Assembly: GCA_036268455.1 (NCBI GenBank) | Contig: DATAUD010000002.1 | Location: 1-64,000 of the forward strand | Reading direction: 5' to 3' | DNA: 64,000 nucleotides | Origin: DATAUD01 sp036268455 | GTDB lineage: Bacteria; Verrucomicrobiota; Verrucomicrobiia; Limisphaerales; Palsa-1400 | Shown here: piece by piece, positions 44,976 through 54,589 of the stretch | Layout of the letters: each line of letters opens with the position of its first letter | How positions within the stretch are numbered: position 1 is the first letter of the stretch | Made by a program: the position numbers and the translations under genes | Notes under the pieces: model-generated | Seen by the model: the letters and a program-made list of their open reading frames with translations, nothing else | Databases searched by the model: none | Told to the model about the DNA's origin: nothing

Positions 44976-46084
44976 ACCGCATCCTCGCCATTATCGAACG
45001 CGATTTGCGCCGGTTCCGGCGAAGCCCCACGCTGGTTATTGTCTCAATGGTGATGCCGCTGGTGCAATTGGTGGTGCTTGGATACGCGTTCGGCGGCAAG
45101 GTGAAGCACTTGGACATTGGGGTGCTCGACCACGACCGCGGCATGCCCGCCATCAAACTGCGCGAAATGGCGCGGGCCGTGGCGGCCAATGCCCAGACCT
45201 TTGAGACCTCCTACTACAACGACCAGACTGTGGCGTTGGCTGACTTGCGCCATGGGAAAATCAACGGCTTGCTCGTCATTCCGCCGGATTTCTCGCGCAA
45301 AGTCCTGGCGGGAAACAATCCGCGAGTGGCGCTGGTGGAGGACAACACCGATCAATTCTCCGTCTCCGCGCTGGAAGGGTCGCTTGACCAGATGCTCGCC
45401 GCCTATAATCAACCGCGTGTGCCCGCCCGGCTTTCCGCAAACGCGACGTTGTCGGTGGTCGAGGTGTATCCTTACGTTCCCTACATTCAATTCCTGCTGC
45501 CGGGAACGATCGTGCTGGCGATCTTTGTCTCGGCGATGATTGGCGGCGGCATTATTTTCATCGACGACAAAGCGCGGGGATTGCACGAAGGCTATCTTGT
45601 GACCCCGATTCGAAAGCTTGAGCTTATCCTCGGTTTCAACATGGCGGGCGCGGCCAAGGCCGTTCTGACCGGCCTTGTGCTGGTCGTCTTCGGCTCCCTC
45701 ATTGCCGGGATACCGGACCCGCTGAACATCGTGCGGATGGCACGGATGATGGTGCTCGTGGTGGTGACGGCGCTGGCCCTCATCAGCATGATGTTTCTGT
45801 TAATGGTCCGGGTGACTGATCCCCTGGTGCCTCGCGCGATTTTTGGCGTCTTAAATACCGTCCTCTTTTTCCCCAGCGGCGCGGTTTATCCGACGCAGGC
45901 ATTCCCGGGATGGATGAAAGTCATTACAACGATTGACCCCTTCACATATGCCGTTCACGGCTTCAAACAATTGGTGCTTAAAAACACCAGCCTTGCCGTA
46001 ATCTCCTTCGACTTGGCCTATTTGATCGGCTTCACGATCATCTCGATGGCGGCTGCGACGTTCTTATTCCGACGGACGTTGTAG
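44972..46084 (+). CDS. ABC-2 type permease
   Basis: The 370-residue protein has the YbhS/YbhR arrangement: one N-terminal helix (about 22-42), a large extracytoplasmic domain, then five helices from about 165 with the conserved block GALYPTQAFP-like SGAVYPTQAFPGWM. Only one permease gene is present, so the transporter is probably a homodimer. It is coupled to the ATPase by an ATGA overlap. Confidence 0.88.
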   Translation: MNRILAIIERDLRRFRRSPTLVIVSMVMPLVQLVVLGYAFGGKVKHLDIGVLDHDRGMPAIKLREMARAVAANAQTFETSYYNDQTVALADLRHGKINGLLVIPPDFSRKVLAGNNPRVALVEDNTDQFSVSALEGSLDQMLAAYNQPRVPARLSANATLSVVEVYPYVPYIQFLLPGTIVLAIFVSAMIGGGIIFIDDKARGLHEGYLVTPIRKLELILGFNMAGAAKAVLTGLVLVVFGSLIAGIPDPLNIVRMARMMVLVVVTALALISMMFLLMVRVTDPLVPRAIFGVLNTVLFFPSGAVYPTQAFPGWMKVITTIDPFTYAVHGFKQLVLKNTSLAVISFDLAYLIGFTIISMAAATFLFRRTL

Positions 46085-46098
46085 CCGGCGTTTTTCTT

Positions 46099-47535
46099 TT
46101 AAATGCATACGAGCGGTATCGCTCTGGGCAGACGCACGACCACGGTGCCGGCGATTTTGTCATGCCAGCCTTGCTTCGCGCGGTCCCAGCCTATCCAGAA
46201 AAACCCGAGGAACAACGCGGCAATTGAAAGCATCGCGGCAAGGCTTCGGACAAACGCCGCCAGAAAACTTAAGGTCTTCCCATCTTCCCGCACCACTTGC
46301 AAGTTTAGAACGATCCCGCCGATGGTCGTGCCCTTCCATGCCCACATCCCGGAAAAATAGGCGATGGCCACCAGCATGCTGATCGGGCCAATCAGGGCCG
46401 ACAATAAAAGGATCAGCGCCATATCCAGAAACCCGGCGCCCATCCGCTCCCAAAATCCCGCCAAGGGATGCGCCAAAGCCTGCGGAGGTGTAATGGGAGG
46501 CGCGCCCGCCCCGGGATCAATTGGCGTCGGCGGCTCCGCAAACGGCGGAGGCGCCAGGATCACAGGACTTTTTTCGCGCCGTAAAGCAACCCAGCCGGCG
46601 GTCACCGCGGCTCCCAGCGCCCAAAAACTAAAAACGATCGACGTTACCATTCCAAAAACCGGGGCCAGATAAAACAGCGTGATAAGCACCGCGCCCAAGG
46701 ATAAAGCGACAAGCGGCCGATGCTCGGTTTTGAGGCCGAATGGCCCCGCGATTTTGCCTCCGAGAAACTCCAGCAGCGCCGCCTTTCCGACCAATAAAGT
46801 CAAGAACGCCCCGACCAATACAAAAGGAACAATCAATATTCCAATAATCGTAAAAGGCAAAAGAAGGCAAATGATCGGCACCAACAATTTCGTCATCACG
46901 CCTACGGCAAAGGTCGTCGCCGGTCGCGTCACAAGCTGGTTCCGGCAGCATTCCACAGGATGGGGAAACAGGGCGGCAATCAGCAGATACAAAATAAAAA
47001 AACCTCCCGCAAACCACCACACCCAACCCACCTGAAGCGAGAGCGGTCGCAACTTCCAAACGCACTGTTGAATCCAGCTTTTAAACCATCCCATCCGCAA
47101 GAACGGCTCGAAAGGCAGGCCAACGGCCACTTCCTGCGTCCTCCCTTCAACTTTCGCGCCATCGGTCATCTCGACAGCGCCGCCCACGGTCACCAAGTCG
47201 TGATGGAGCACCGCCTTTGGCCCAAGATGCACCTTGCCCATGACGACCACCACGTCGTCGCCGATGTCGCCATCGATCTCCACGTCGCCGCCGACAGCCA
47301 CAACGCCCCGTTCCACGTTTCCGGCAATTTTCGCGCCGCCGCCGATGACAACAACTTCCCTTGCGGAATCGCCCGCTTTTAACTCGGCATCGTTGCCGAT
47401 CGACACAATTTCCTCGCGATGAACTCCCCTTTCCTTCGGCGGATCGTTGTCGCTTGCCGCGAACATCGAGGTGGATTGGCTGCCGAGGAGCAAGCCCAGG
47501 GCTATTGTCAACGGTAAGGATATTCCTCTTCTCAT
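46099..47535 (-). CDS. Fusion of bactofilin-like repeats with an RDD membrane domain
   Basis: The 478-residue protein has a signal peptide (about 1-26), a right-handed beta-helix-like region of repeats such as VVVIGGGAKIAGNV and VVAVGGDVEIDGDI (about 45-135), then a helix, four hydrophobic segments, a Pro-rich linker (about 325-350), and a C-terminal RDD domain with AGFWERMGAGFLDMALILL and KTLSFLAAFVRSL. It is downstream of and overlaps by 4 bases a membrane protein next to an ECF sigma factor. The function is unknown; an envelope-stress role is inferred from the sigma operon. Confidence 0.75.
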   Translation of the reverse strand: MRRGISLPLTIALGLLLGSQSTSMFAASDNDPPKERGVHREEIVSIGNDAELKAGDSAREVVVIGGGAKIAGNVERGVVAVGGDVEIDGDIGDDVVVVMGKVHLGPKAVLHHDLVTVGGAVEMTDGAKVEGRTQEVAVGLPFEPFLRMGWFKSWIQQCVWKLRPLSLQVGWVWWFAGGFFILYLLIAALFPHPVECCRNQLVTRPATTFAVGVMTKLLVPIICLLLPFTIIGILIVPFVLVGAFLTLLVGKAALLEFLGGKIAGPFGLKTEHRPLVALSLGAVLITLFYLAPVFGMVTSIVFSFWALGAAVTAGWVALRREKSPVILAPPPFAEPPTPIDPGAGAPPITPPQALAHPLAGFWERMGAGFLDMALILLLSALIGPISMLVAIAYFSGMWAWKGTTIGGIVLNLQVVREDGKTLSFLAAFVRSLAAMLSIAALFLGFFWIGWDRAKQGWHDKIAGTVVVRLPRAIPLVCI

Positions 47536-48002
47536 AGGTGATTTTTTCTCGGGCTTGCCAGAAGGCGCACAAAAGCTGTTCCGAAACCAACACAAGCCGC
47601 ATAAGCCATCGCGCCTATCCCGATACAGGACAGCACGAAACCTTTTCCGAGATGATCCAGGATCGCCGATATGGCTCCGACCGCCGCAATTAAAGCGTTC
47701 CAAAGGCATCCGGCATCCGCCGTCCAACGGGACAATCGCGCGGTAATCGTTCCGAACAGTTCGGGTCCAAGAGCGCGCGAGCCGAAAAATGCCCCGGCCA
47801 AAATCCCGGTCATCAAAAGTAAGAAAGCGACCCGAAAGCCCGCCGGCCATCCGAACCACGGCCGGGAATGCCAGGGAGACGGCGGTTGTGAGATCAGTTT
47901 CATTGTCCGCAAAATCAAGTCCCGCGGAGCCTCCAAATCCGGCTGGTCTTTCAACAACCGTTCCGTTTCCGCTTCCAATTGTTTGTCGAGTTCCGGGTTC
48001 AT
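47532..48002 (-). CDS. Probable membrane anti-sigma factor
   Basis: The 156-residue protein has a soluble N-terminal helical part of about 55 residues (LDKQLEAETERLLKDQPD) and then about three membrane helices. No zinc anti-sigma HxxxCxxC motif is present. The anti-sigma call rests on position: it lies between an ECF sigma factor and a membrane protein, with 4-base overlaps on both sides. It could instead be an unrelated membrane partner of the RDD fusion. Confidence 0.55.
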   Translation of the reverse strand: MNPELDKQLEAETERLLKDQPDLEAPRDLILRTMKLISQPPSPWHSRPWFGWPAGFRVAFLLLMTGILAGAFFGSRALGPELFGTITARLSRWTADAGCLWNALIAAVGAISAILDHLGKGFVLSCIGIGAMAYAACVGFGTAFVRLLASPRKNHL

Positions 48003-48553
48003 GGCTGGTTCGGAAAGTCGTCTTGCAATTGCGGCCCAAGTTTTTTTCGGAGGGATTCCCGTCCGCGGAAAATATCGGTTTTTACCTTTCCCAGGGAAAT
48101 TCCGAGTTTGGCGGCGATTTCCTCGTATTTCAAACCTTCGAGATGAAAAAGGACCAGCGGCGCGCGTTGGGCATCCGGCAATTTGCGCAACGCTTGTTCC
48201 ACCATCAAACGGCGCTCAGATCGGGCCAAATCCTCGTCCAAGTTGTCAGGCGCGGCAAATTCGATAGTCGGTTCTTCCCCGTCGTCGCCCGGGCGGAAAT
48301 AATCGGAAAACAAACTCCAGCGCGAGCGATGCCGGGAGAGATGATTGAGGCTGAGATTGAGGGCGACGGTTTTGAGCCAACCCGGGGCGCGCGGATTATC
48401 GCGCAAATCGCCAAACCGCTGGAAAGCCTTGAGAAAGACCTCCTGCGAAATGTCTTCGGCCTCGGCGGGATTTCCCGTCAGACGCATCGCCGTGCTAAAC
48501 ACCATGTTTTGGTAATTGCGCATGAACGCTTCGAATTGCGTGGTGTCTGTCAT
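47999..48553 (-). CDS. ECF-type RNA polymerase sigma factor
   Basis: The 184-residue protein has region 2 (VFSTAMRLTGNPAEAEDISQ, then EVFLKAFQRF) and region 4 (LPDAQRAPLVLFHLEGLKYEEI, then AAKLGISLGKVKTDIFRGR), given in pieces, with no region 3 and so an ECF sigma factor. It is the first gene of a three-gene operon with overlapping starts and stops. ECF sigma factors usually direct their own operon; I cannot see a matching promoter pair with confidence. Confidence 0.9.
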   Translation of the reverse strand: MTDTTQFEAFMRNYQNMVFSTAMRLTGNPAEAEDISQEVFLKAFQRFGDLRDNPRAPGWLKTVALNLSLNHLSRHRSRWSLFSDYFRPGDDGEEPTIEFAAPDNLDEDLARSERRLMVEQALRKLPDAQRAPLVLFHLEGLKYEEIAAKLGISLGKVKTDIFRGRESLRKKLGPQLQDDFPNQP

Positions 48554-48856
48554 GGGCCGTTGGCGACGCTCGCCTGACAGTTCTACGTCCGGCCACTTTT
48601 TTTAACAACGACATCACGCATTTCTTGTTGCCGGGAAAACACGGGGAAGGCGGTGATTGTTTCAGAAATCATTCCAAAAATTATCTAAAGTTTCGGTTTG
48701 TGTTTGCCGTAATTAGTAGTAGGGTAATGGGGCGGTTGACTCTCTCAGGGTCGGGCAAGGCGATAAATGGACGCGCGGTGCCGGTCGTTGAACCGGTTCC
48801 CTCTGGTTGGGAACGGCTGAGACAGGACAATCCGATGTAACGAAAGTCAGTCAATA
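48554..48856. promoter_or_regulatory. Divergent region with structured RRM-gene leader
   Basis: This gap separates the ECF sigma gene (minus) from the RRM gene (plus) and must hold promoters for both. It contains two adjacent hairpins: CCGGT/ACCGG (48781-48796, loop CGTTGA) and GTTCCC/GGGAAC (48796-48814). The second can extend using the 3' arm of the first, so the two would be exclusive. No known riboswitch is recognised. A short frame from 48625 is not credible. Confidence 0.5.
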
Positions 48857-49189
48857 ATGAGCACTAAATTGTTTGTAGGAAACCTCTCCTTCAACCTCAC
48901 CGAAAACGATCTTCAGGATGCCTTTTCCGCATTCGGCACCGTTACTGAAGTCAACCTAATGCTGGATCGGGCCACCAACAGGCCGCGGGGCTTCGCATTT
49001 GTCTCCATGTCCAGCAAGGAAGAAGCCGATAAGGCCATTGAGGGCATGAATGGCAAACAACTCGATGGGCGCGCCTTGACTGTCAATGAAGCTCGTCCTC
49101 GTGAAGACCGTCCTCCCGGAGGTGGTCATGGCGGCGGCGGAGGTGGCGGCGGACGCGACCGAGGCTCACGACGCCCCTATTCCCGATGA
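48857..49189 (+). CDS. Glycine-rich RRM RNA-binding protein
   Basis: The 110-residue protein has one RNA-recognition motif: RNP2 KLFVGNLSF and RNP1 RGFAFVSM, then a Gly-rich tail of about 20 residues with Arg. Such proteins in bacteria are RNA chaperones often induced by cold; the cold response here is inferred. A long leader precedes it. A hairpin immediately after the stop may end the transcript. Confidence 0.9.
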   Translation: MSTKLFVGNLSFNLTENDLQDAFSAFGTVTEVNLMLDRATNRPRGFAFVSMSSKEEADKAIEGMNGKQLDGRALTVNEARPREDRPPGGGHGGGGGGGGRDRGSRRPYSR

Positions 49190-49215
49190 TTGCGTTTCGC
49201 GATCACATTTTGTTT
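49187..49215 (+). terminator. Probable terminator after the RRM gene
   Basis: An 8-bp stem with one G-U pair (TGATTGCG paired with CGCGATCA, 49187-49194 and 49198-49205) starts at the stop codon and is followed by CATTTTGTTT. The U tract is modest. Confidence 0.5.
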
Positions 49216-49309
49216 GACAGTTTTTGAGAGCGTAGCAACCCCAAACTATGAAATCACCACAATTCCCGTTATTGCGCCATCGCAATAATCGCAGAAGGAC
49301 CCAAACGCC

Positions 49310-49912
49310 ATGATGTCATTTATTTTCTGGACGGCCATCGGCTTCTGCGTGGGCGGCGCGTTTGCGTCGCTGTTTGAATGGACGTTGCACCGCTTCTTGA
49401 TGCACAAGCCATCGCTGGGCTTTCGTTATCCTTACGAACGGCACCATCTTCTCCACCACCGGATTTTCAAGGCCGACCACACTTACCATCTCATTCACGA
49501 GGAGGATAAGGAAACCATCCCGATGGCGTGGTGGAATGGTCCGGTGCTCGTGTTCCTCAGTTCACTGCCGTTTCTTGGCATGGCGGTGCTGTTGCGCAAA
49601 TGGGGATTGTGGTGCGGCGCGGGTTTGGCCTGCATGGCATATTACGCGACGTACGAATACCTGCATTGGTGCATGCATTTGCCCAAGAGGCGGCATGTCG
49701 AACGCTCGGGCATTTTCTTCCGCCTTAACGGCCATCATCTCCTGCACCATCGTTACATGCACCGCAATTTCAACGTCGTCTGCCCACTGGCCGATTTGTG
49801 TTTGGGCACGCTGATCTTGCGTTCCAAAGTCCAATTCAAGCAAGCCACCGGCCCGACAGTCCCGAACGTCCAGCCTAAGGCCCCTCGGCTTCCCGTTGTT
49901 TCCGCGACGTAA
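49310..49912 (+). CDS. Fatty acid hydroxylase/sterol desaturase superfamily protein
   Basis: The 200-residue membrane protein has the histidine boxes of the di-iron superfamily: LHRFLMH, HHLLHH (twice), YLHWCMH and HHRYMHRNFNV, with about four hydrophobic segments. Such enzymes hydroxylate or desaturate acyl chains or sterols using oxygen. The substrate is unknown. It is a small member of the family, but all His clusters are present. It is convergent with the efflux operon. Confidence 0.85.
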   Translation: MMSFIFWTAIGFCVGGAFASLFEWTLHRFLMHKPSLGFRYPYERHHLLHHRIFKADHTYHLIHEEDKETIPMAWWNGPVLVFLSSLPFLGMAVLLRKWGLWCGAGLACMAYYATYEYLHWCMHLPKRRHVERSGIFFRLNGHHLLHHRYMHRNFNVVCPLADLCLGTLILRSKVQFKQATGPTVPNVQPKAPRLPVVSAT

Positions 49913-49924
49913 GTCCGCGCTAGA

Positions 49925-49938
49925 GGAGCTTCGGCTCC
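49925..49938. terminator. Possible shared terminator between convergent genes
   Basis: GGAGC-TTCG-GCTCC forms a 5-bp stem with a stable TTCG loop in the 28 bases between the convergent hydroxylase and channel genes. It is short and lacks a clear T tract, so it is tentative. Confidence 0.3.
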
Positions 49939-49940
49939 CC

Positions 49941-51461
49941 TTAATGCGCGCTCGAAGCTTGCAGGTAATTTGTATCGGACGAATGCAGGACGTTGTGCGG
50001 CGAAGGCAGGTTCGTGGAATTCCAACCGCCCCCCAGATCCATAACCAATTGGATAGCCGAGGTCATTTGTTGCAAGCGGATGTTCACGTCGGTTTGTTGG
50101 TTGCTCAATAGTGAAACCTGGGCGGTAATGACGTTCAGATAGCTGTCAATTCCCTGTTTGTAACGTTCGAGGGCGAGGTCGTAGTTCCGTTGGGCGGCGC
50201 GCACGGCGACTTCTTGCTGCCCATGCTCCATGTCCAGAATTCGCAACGCGGCGAGGTTGTCTTCCACCTGCTGGAATGCGGTCAGCACCGACTCCTTGTA
50301 TGTGGCCGCATTGGCTCTAAAAGTGGCCCAAGCCTGCTGGTTGGCGGCTTTGCGCTTGCCGGCGTCAAAGATAACTTCAGTCGCCGCTCCGCCGGCTGTC
50401 CAAAAAAAGCTCGAGGCGGAAATCAAGTTGACCATTGTCGAGCTTTGCAATCCGACATCGCCGCTCAAGCCCACCGTCGGAAAATAGGCCGCCCGGGCGA
50501 CGCCGATGTTGGCGTTGGCCTCGGCCACGGCCCGTTCCGCGGAGGCAATGTCTGGCCGCCGTTCCAGAAGCTGCGCCGGCAAACCCACCGGGATGGACGG
50601 CGGTTTGTCACGCTGCGGCTTTGGAACCAGGCAAAACGACGACGCCGGCTGGCCCACCAGCAACGCGATGGCGTGTTCATATTGCGCGCGTTGAATCCCC
50701 AGGGCGGTCGCCTGCGCCAGCGTCGTTTCGAGCAGCGAATCAGCCTCGGCGACGTCCAAATCCGAGTCGATGCCCGTCTCAAAGAGCGTTTTGGTCAAAT
50801 CGAGCGATGCCCTGTAGTTGGTGATGGTGCTGTTGTACAAGGCGATCAATTCGTCCTGAAAACGAAGGTCGTAAAAATCGACGGCCAACTCCGCTTGCAT
50901 TGTCAAACGCATGTTCTCGAGCTGCGCGGCGCTGGCCTGGGCGGCATAAGTGCTGGCCGCCGTGGCGTTGCGGATGCTTCCCCACAAGTCCGGTTCCCAT
51001 GTCGCGTCCAGAGGCAGTTCGTAAGATGAAAAAGAGGTGGTCGTGGACGTGATTGAGTTTGAGTTCGAGTTAATCGCGAGACCGGAATTGCCGCCATTTT
51101 TGGAAATCTGGCTTCGGGTCGCGGATGGCTGCGCCGAGACAGTCGGGTATAATTGTGAATTCGCCTGTTTCGCCACATCGCGGGCGGCCAGAAAAGTTTC
51201 CAGAGCGGCGACGATGGTTTGGTTGGAAACATTCACCTGGTCTTCGAGGGCGTTGAGTTGCGGATCGCCGAACATTTCCCACCAATTGCCTTTGATGACA
51301 CCGTCGGATGGCTCGGCTGTTTTCCAGCCGTTGGTTTCCTTGAATGCCATCGGTGTGGCCATGGGAGGGGCTTTATATTTGGGAGCAAAATTGCAACCCG
51401 CCGCCAGCGCGAGCGCGGTCAGCGAAATCCAAAAAAATGCCTTCAATCTTGCCTTTGACAT
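49941..51461 (-). CDS. Outer-membrane efflux channel lipoprotein (NodT/OprM-type)
   Basis: The 506-residue protein has a lipoprotein signal with lipobox LAAGC (Cys23), then two repeats of the TolC-type helix-strand unit; LPAQLLERRPDIASAERAVAEAN is the conserved RND outer-membrane-factor block (positions about 310-333). It forms the trimeric outer-membrane duct. It is 8 bases after the second RND pump and is the last gene of the operon. I chose ATG 51461 because it gives a proper lipoprotein signal. Confidence 0.92.
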   Translation of the reverse strand: MSKARLKAFFWISLTALALAAGCNFAPKYKAPPMATPMAFKETNGWKTAEPSDGVIKGNWWEMFGDPQLNALEDQVNVSNQTIVAALETFLAARDVAKQANSQLYPTVSAQPSATRSQISKNGGNSGLAINSNSNSITSTTTSFSSYELPLDATWEPDLWGSIRNATAASTYAAQASAAQLENMRLTMQAELAVDFYDLRFQDELIALYNSTITNYRASLDLTKTLFETGIDSDLDVAEADSLLETTLAQATALGIQRAQYEHAIALLVGQPASSFCLVPKPQRDKPPSIPVGLPAQLLERRPDIASAERAVAEANANIGVARAAYFPTVGLSGDVGLQSSTMVNLISASSFFWTAGGAATEVIFDAGKRKAANQQAWATFRANAATYKESVLTAFQQVEDNLAALRILDMEHGQQEVAVRAAQRNYDLALERYKQGIDSYLNVITAQVSLLSNQQTDVNIRLQQMTSAIQLVMDLGGGWNSTNLPSPHNVLHSSDTNYLQASSAH

Positions 51462-51469
51462 ATGGTTTT

Positions 51470-54400
51470 TTATGCGGGAGTCGGCGGAGGTTGGATGGAT
51501 TCCGCGGCTGTTGATTTTCCACGGACGCGCCGCCACCAAATGCTCAATCGGTCGAAATACAGATAAACCACGGGAGTCGTATAGAGCGTCAGCGCCTGGC
51601 TGAACAACAAGCCGCCGACAATCGCGACTCCGAGTGGCCGGCGCAGTTCGGAGCCTGTGCCATTGCTCAAAACCAGCGGCAATGCGCCGCAAGTGGCTGC
51701 CATGGTGGTCATTAGAATGGGGCGAAACCGCAGGATCGACGCCTGGAAAATGGCGTCTTCCGGGCTCTTGCCCTGATTGCGCTCGGCTTCGATGGCGAAA
51801 TCCACCATCAATATTCCGTTCTTCTTAACGATGCCGATCAGGAGAATGATGCCGATGAGGGCGATGATGCTAAGATCCATCTTGAAGATCAAAAGGAACA
51901 TCACCGCGCCCACGCCGGCGGAGGGCAGTGTGGAAAGTATGGTTATCGGGTGAATGTAGCTTTCATACAGGATTCCCAACACGATATAGACGGCCAGGAG
52001 CGCGGTGACGATCAGGAACGGTTCGCCAGCGAGAGAGGACTGGAATGCTTGCGCCGTCCCGGCAAAACTTCCGTGAATGGCGGATGGCATGCCCATATTT
52101 TGCTCCATCGCCGCGATCTCATTGACTGCGTCCCCAAGTGAGACGCCAAGGGCCAGATTGAAGGAGACGGTGACAGCGGGAAACTGTCCCTGATGGTTCA
52201 CTTGAATAGGCGCGGTATCCGTTCGCACGTGCGTTACAGCCGATAGCGGCACTTCTCCGCCGCTGGAGGACTGAAGGTAAATGTCGTTTAGCCCGGCCGG
52301 CGTTTGCCACCATCGGGGCGCAACCTCCATCACGACGAAATACTGATTGAGCGAAGTGTACATCGTCGAAACCAGAGATTGTCCAAAGGCTCCGTAGAGC
52401 GCGCTGTCCAAATTTGAAGCTGTCAGGCCCAGGCGCATTGCCGTCGGACGGTCATAGGTCAATTCGGATTGCAACCCGTCATTCTGTTGGTCGCTATTGA
52501 CGTCCGTCAGACCGGGAAGTTTTTTCATCGCGTCCACCAATTTCGGTCCCCATGTGACCAGATCCTGAAGGGTGTCGCTTTGAATCGTGTATTGGTATTG
52601 CGCGCTGGTCAGGTGCCCGCCAATGCGCAAATCCTGGCTCGCGGCAAAAATGCAAGTGGCCCCAGGGACCCGCGCGCACGCCGCGCGCAGGCGCGCGACG
52701 ACTTGATCGGCGGAGTTGGTCCGCTGGTTTAATGGTTTGAGAGTAATGAAGAATCGCCCCTGGTCCGTCGTGGTGCCGCCGCCGCCGCCCGTAAAACCAA
52801 CCAAGTGCGCCACCGCCGGATCGGCTTTTACAATCTGAATGAACCGCACCATTTTTTCCGACATGGATTGGAAGGAAATGTCCTCCGTTCCCTGCGCCGT
52901 GCCGTTGAGCATTCCTGTATCCTGTTGAGGGAAAAATCCTTTGGGGATGATTTTGAACAGAAACACGTTAAGGCCCAGTGTCATCAGCAAAATACACAGC
53001 ACAAAAAATTGATGGCGCAAAACCCATTTGAGGCTCACTTCGTAGTGGCGGTGAACCCAATCGAACGCTCCGCCAATCGCATCGTGAATCCTTCCGTGTT
53101 TGTGATCCTTCCCGCTCCTGAGAAGGGTCGCGCACATCATTGGTGTTGTGGTCAGCGAAACGACCAGCGACACCATAATGGCCACGGAGATCGTCACCGC
53201 AAATTCGCGAAAAAGACGTCCGACGATCCCTCCCATCAAGAGAATGGGCGCAAAAACCGTCACAAGCGAAACGCTGATCGAGAGCACCGTAAAGGTGATT
53301 TCTCCGGCTCCGCGCAAAGCCGCCTGCATGGGTGGCATCCCCTGCTCCAGGTACCGCGTGATATTCTCAATGACCACGATTGCGTCATCGACCACAAACC
53401 CCGTCGAGATCGTGAGCGCCATCAATGAAAGGTTGTCGAGGCTGTAGCCCAGCAAGTACATGACGCCAAAAGTCCCGATGAGCGACACCGGCACCGCCAC
53501 GCTTGGAATAAGAGTTGTGCGAACGTCGCGCAAAAAGACGAACACCACCAGAATCACGAGCACAATGGAAATGAGCAGGGTGATTTCCACATCATGCACC
53601 GACGCGCGAATCGTCGTCGTTCGATCCAGTGTGATCGTGAAGTTGATCCCCTTGGGAGCCGACGCTTCCAACGAAGGCAATGCCAGGCGAATGCGGTCCA
53701 CCGTATCCATGATATTGGCTTGAGGCTGTTTGAAAACAACAAGCACCACGGAAGGCTTTCCATCGGCAAACCCCGCGTTGCGCACATCCTGCACCGAATC
53801 TTGAACATCAGCCACGTCTTGCAGCCGAACCGCCGCGCCGTTGTGATAGCCTACGACCAGCGGCCTGTAATATTCCGCCTTGAGCAATTGGTCGTTGGCA
53901 AGAATATCAGAGGTGGTCTTGCCATCCGAAATCTGGCCTTTGGGCGAGTTGGCATTCGCTCCCTTGAGGACGGTTTGCACATTGGTCAGGCTCAATCCGC
54001 AATTCTCCAATTGCACCGGATTGACGTCCACGCGCACGGCTGGCAGGGAACTGCCGCCCACAATCACCTGGCCCACGCCATCCACTTGTGACAAGCGTTG
54101 CTGCATGATGCTCGAAGCAATGTCGTACATTTGCCCACGCGTATAAATGTCCGAAGTCAGCGCAATGATCATGACGGGAGCGTCGGCGGGATTGACTTTG
54201 CGCCAACCTGGGTTGCTCGGCAGGTTGGCCGGCAAATAACTTCGCGCCGCGTTGATGGCCGCCTGGACATCTCGCGCGGCGCCGTCGATGTTCCGGTTCA
54301 GGTCAAATTGGAGCGTAATCCCGGTGGTCCCCAAAAGGCTTGACGAGGTCATTTCCGTGACGCCCGCAATATGCCCAAATTGTTTTTCCAGCGGCGCGGC

Positions 54401-54589
54401 GACGGCCGACGCCATAATCTCCGGGCTGGCTCCGGGCAGGCTCGCTCCCACGGAAATAGTCGGGAAATCAACCTGCGGCAATGGCGCGACCGGCAGCAGC
54501 CGAAACGCAACACCGCCCGCCAGGGCGACCGCCATGGTCAAAAGCGTGGTGGCCACGGGCCGCCGGATAAATGTCGCGGAAATACTCAT
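51470..54589 (-). CDS. RND multidrug efflux pump, MdtC-like
   Basis: The 1039-residue protein starts MSISATFIRRPVATTLL, has VDDAIVVIENITRY (the proton-relay aspartates), and IGIVKKNGILMVDF with the tenth-helix lysine. Together with the upstream homologue it matches the MdtB/MdtC pair, which forms mixed trimers. It overlaps the upstream pump by 4 bases (ATGA) and precedes the outer-membrane channel. Confidence 0.92.
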   Translation of the reverse strand: MSISATFIRRPVATTLLTMAVALAGGVAFRLLPVAPLPQVDFPTISVGASLPGASPEIMASAVAAPLEKQFGHIAGVTEMTSSSLLGTTGITLQFDLNRNIDGAARDVQAAINAARSYLPANLPSNPGWRKVNPADAPVMIIALTSDIYTRGQMYDIASSIMQQRLSQVDGVGQVIVGGSSLPAVRVDVNPVQLENCGLSLTNVQTVLKGANANSPKGQISDGKTTSDILANDQLLKAEYYRPLVVGYHNGAAVRLQDVADVQDSVQDVRNAGFADGKPSVVLVVFKQPQANIMDTVDRIRLALPSLEASAPKGINFTITLDRTTTIRASVHDVEITLLISIVLVILVVFVFLRDVRTTLIPSVAVPVSLIGTFGVMYLLGYSLDNLSLMALTISTGFVVDDAIVVIENITRYLEQGMPPMQAALRGAGEITFTVLSISVSLVTVFAPILLMGGIVGRLFREFAVTISVAIMVSLVVSLTTTPMMCATLLRSGKDHKHGRIHDAIGGAFDWVHRHYEVSLKWVLRHQFFVLCILLMTLGLNVFLFKIIPKGFFPQQDTGMLNGTAQGTEDISFQSMSEKMVRFIQIVKADPAVAHLVGFTGGGGGTTTDQGRFFITLKPLNQRTNSADQVVARLRAACARVPGATCIFAASQDLRIGGHLTSAQYQYTIQSDTLQDLVTWGPKLVDAMKKLPGLTDVNSDQQNDGLQSELTYDRPTAMRLGLTASNLDSALYGAFGQSLVSTMYTSLNQYFVVMEVAPRWWQTPAGLNDIYLQSSSGGEVPLSAVTHVRTDTAPIQVNHQGQFPAVTVSFNLALGVSLGDAVNEIAAMEQNMGMPSAIHGSFAGTAQAFQSSLAGEPFLIVTALLAVYIVLGILYESYIHPITILSTLPSAGVGAVMFLLIFKMDLSIIALIGIILLIGIVKKNGILMVDFAIEAERNQGKSPEDAIFQASILRFRPILMTTMAATCGALPLVLSNGTGSELRRPLGVAIVGGLLFSQALTLYTTPVVYLYFDRLSIWWRRVRGKSTAAESIQPPPTPA

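Noticed and set aside
48625..48840. 71-residue frame before the RRM gene
   Set aside because: It has no ribosome binding site and no protein-like pattern, and lies over the hairpin leader.
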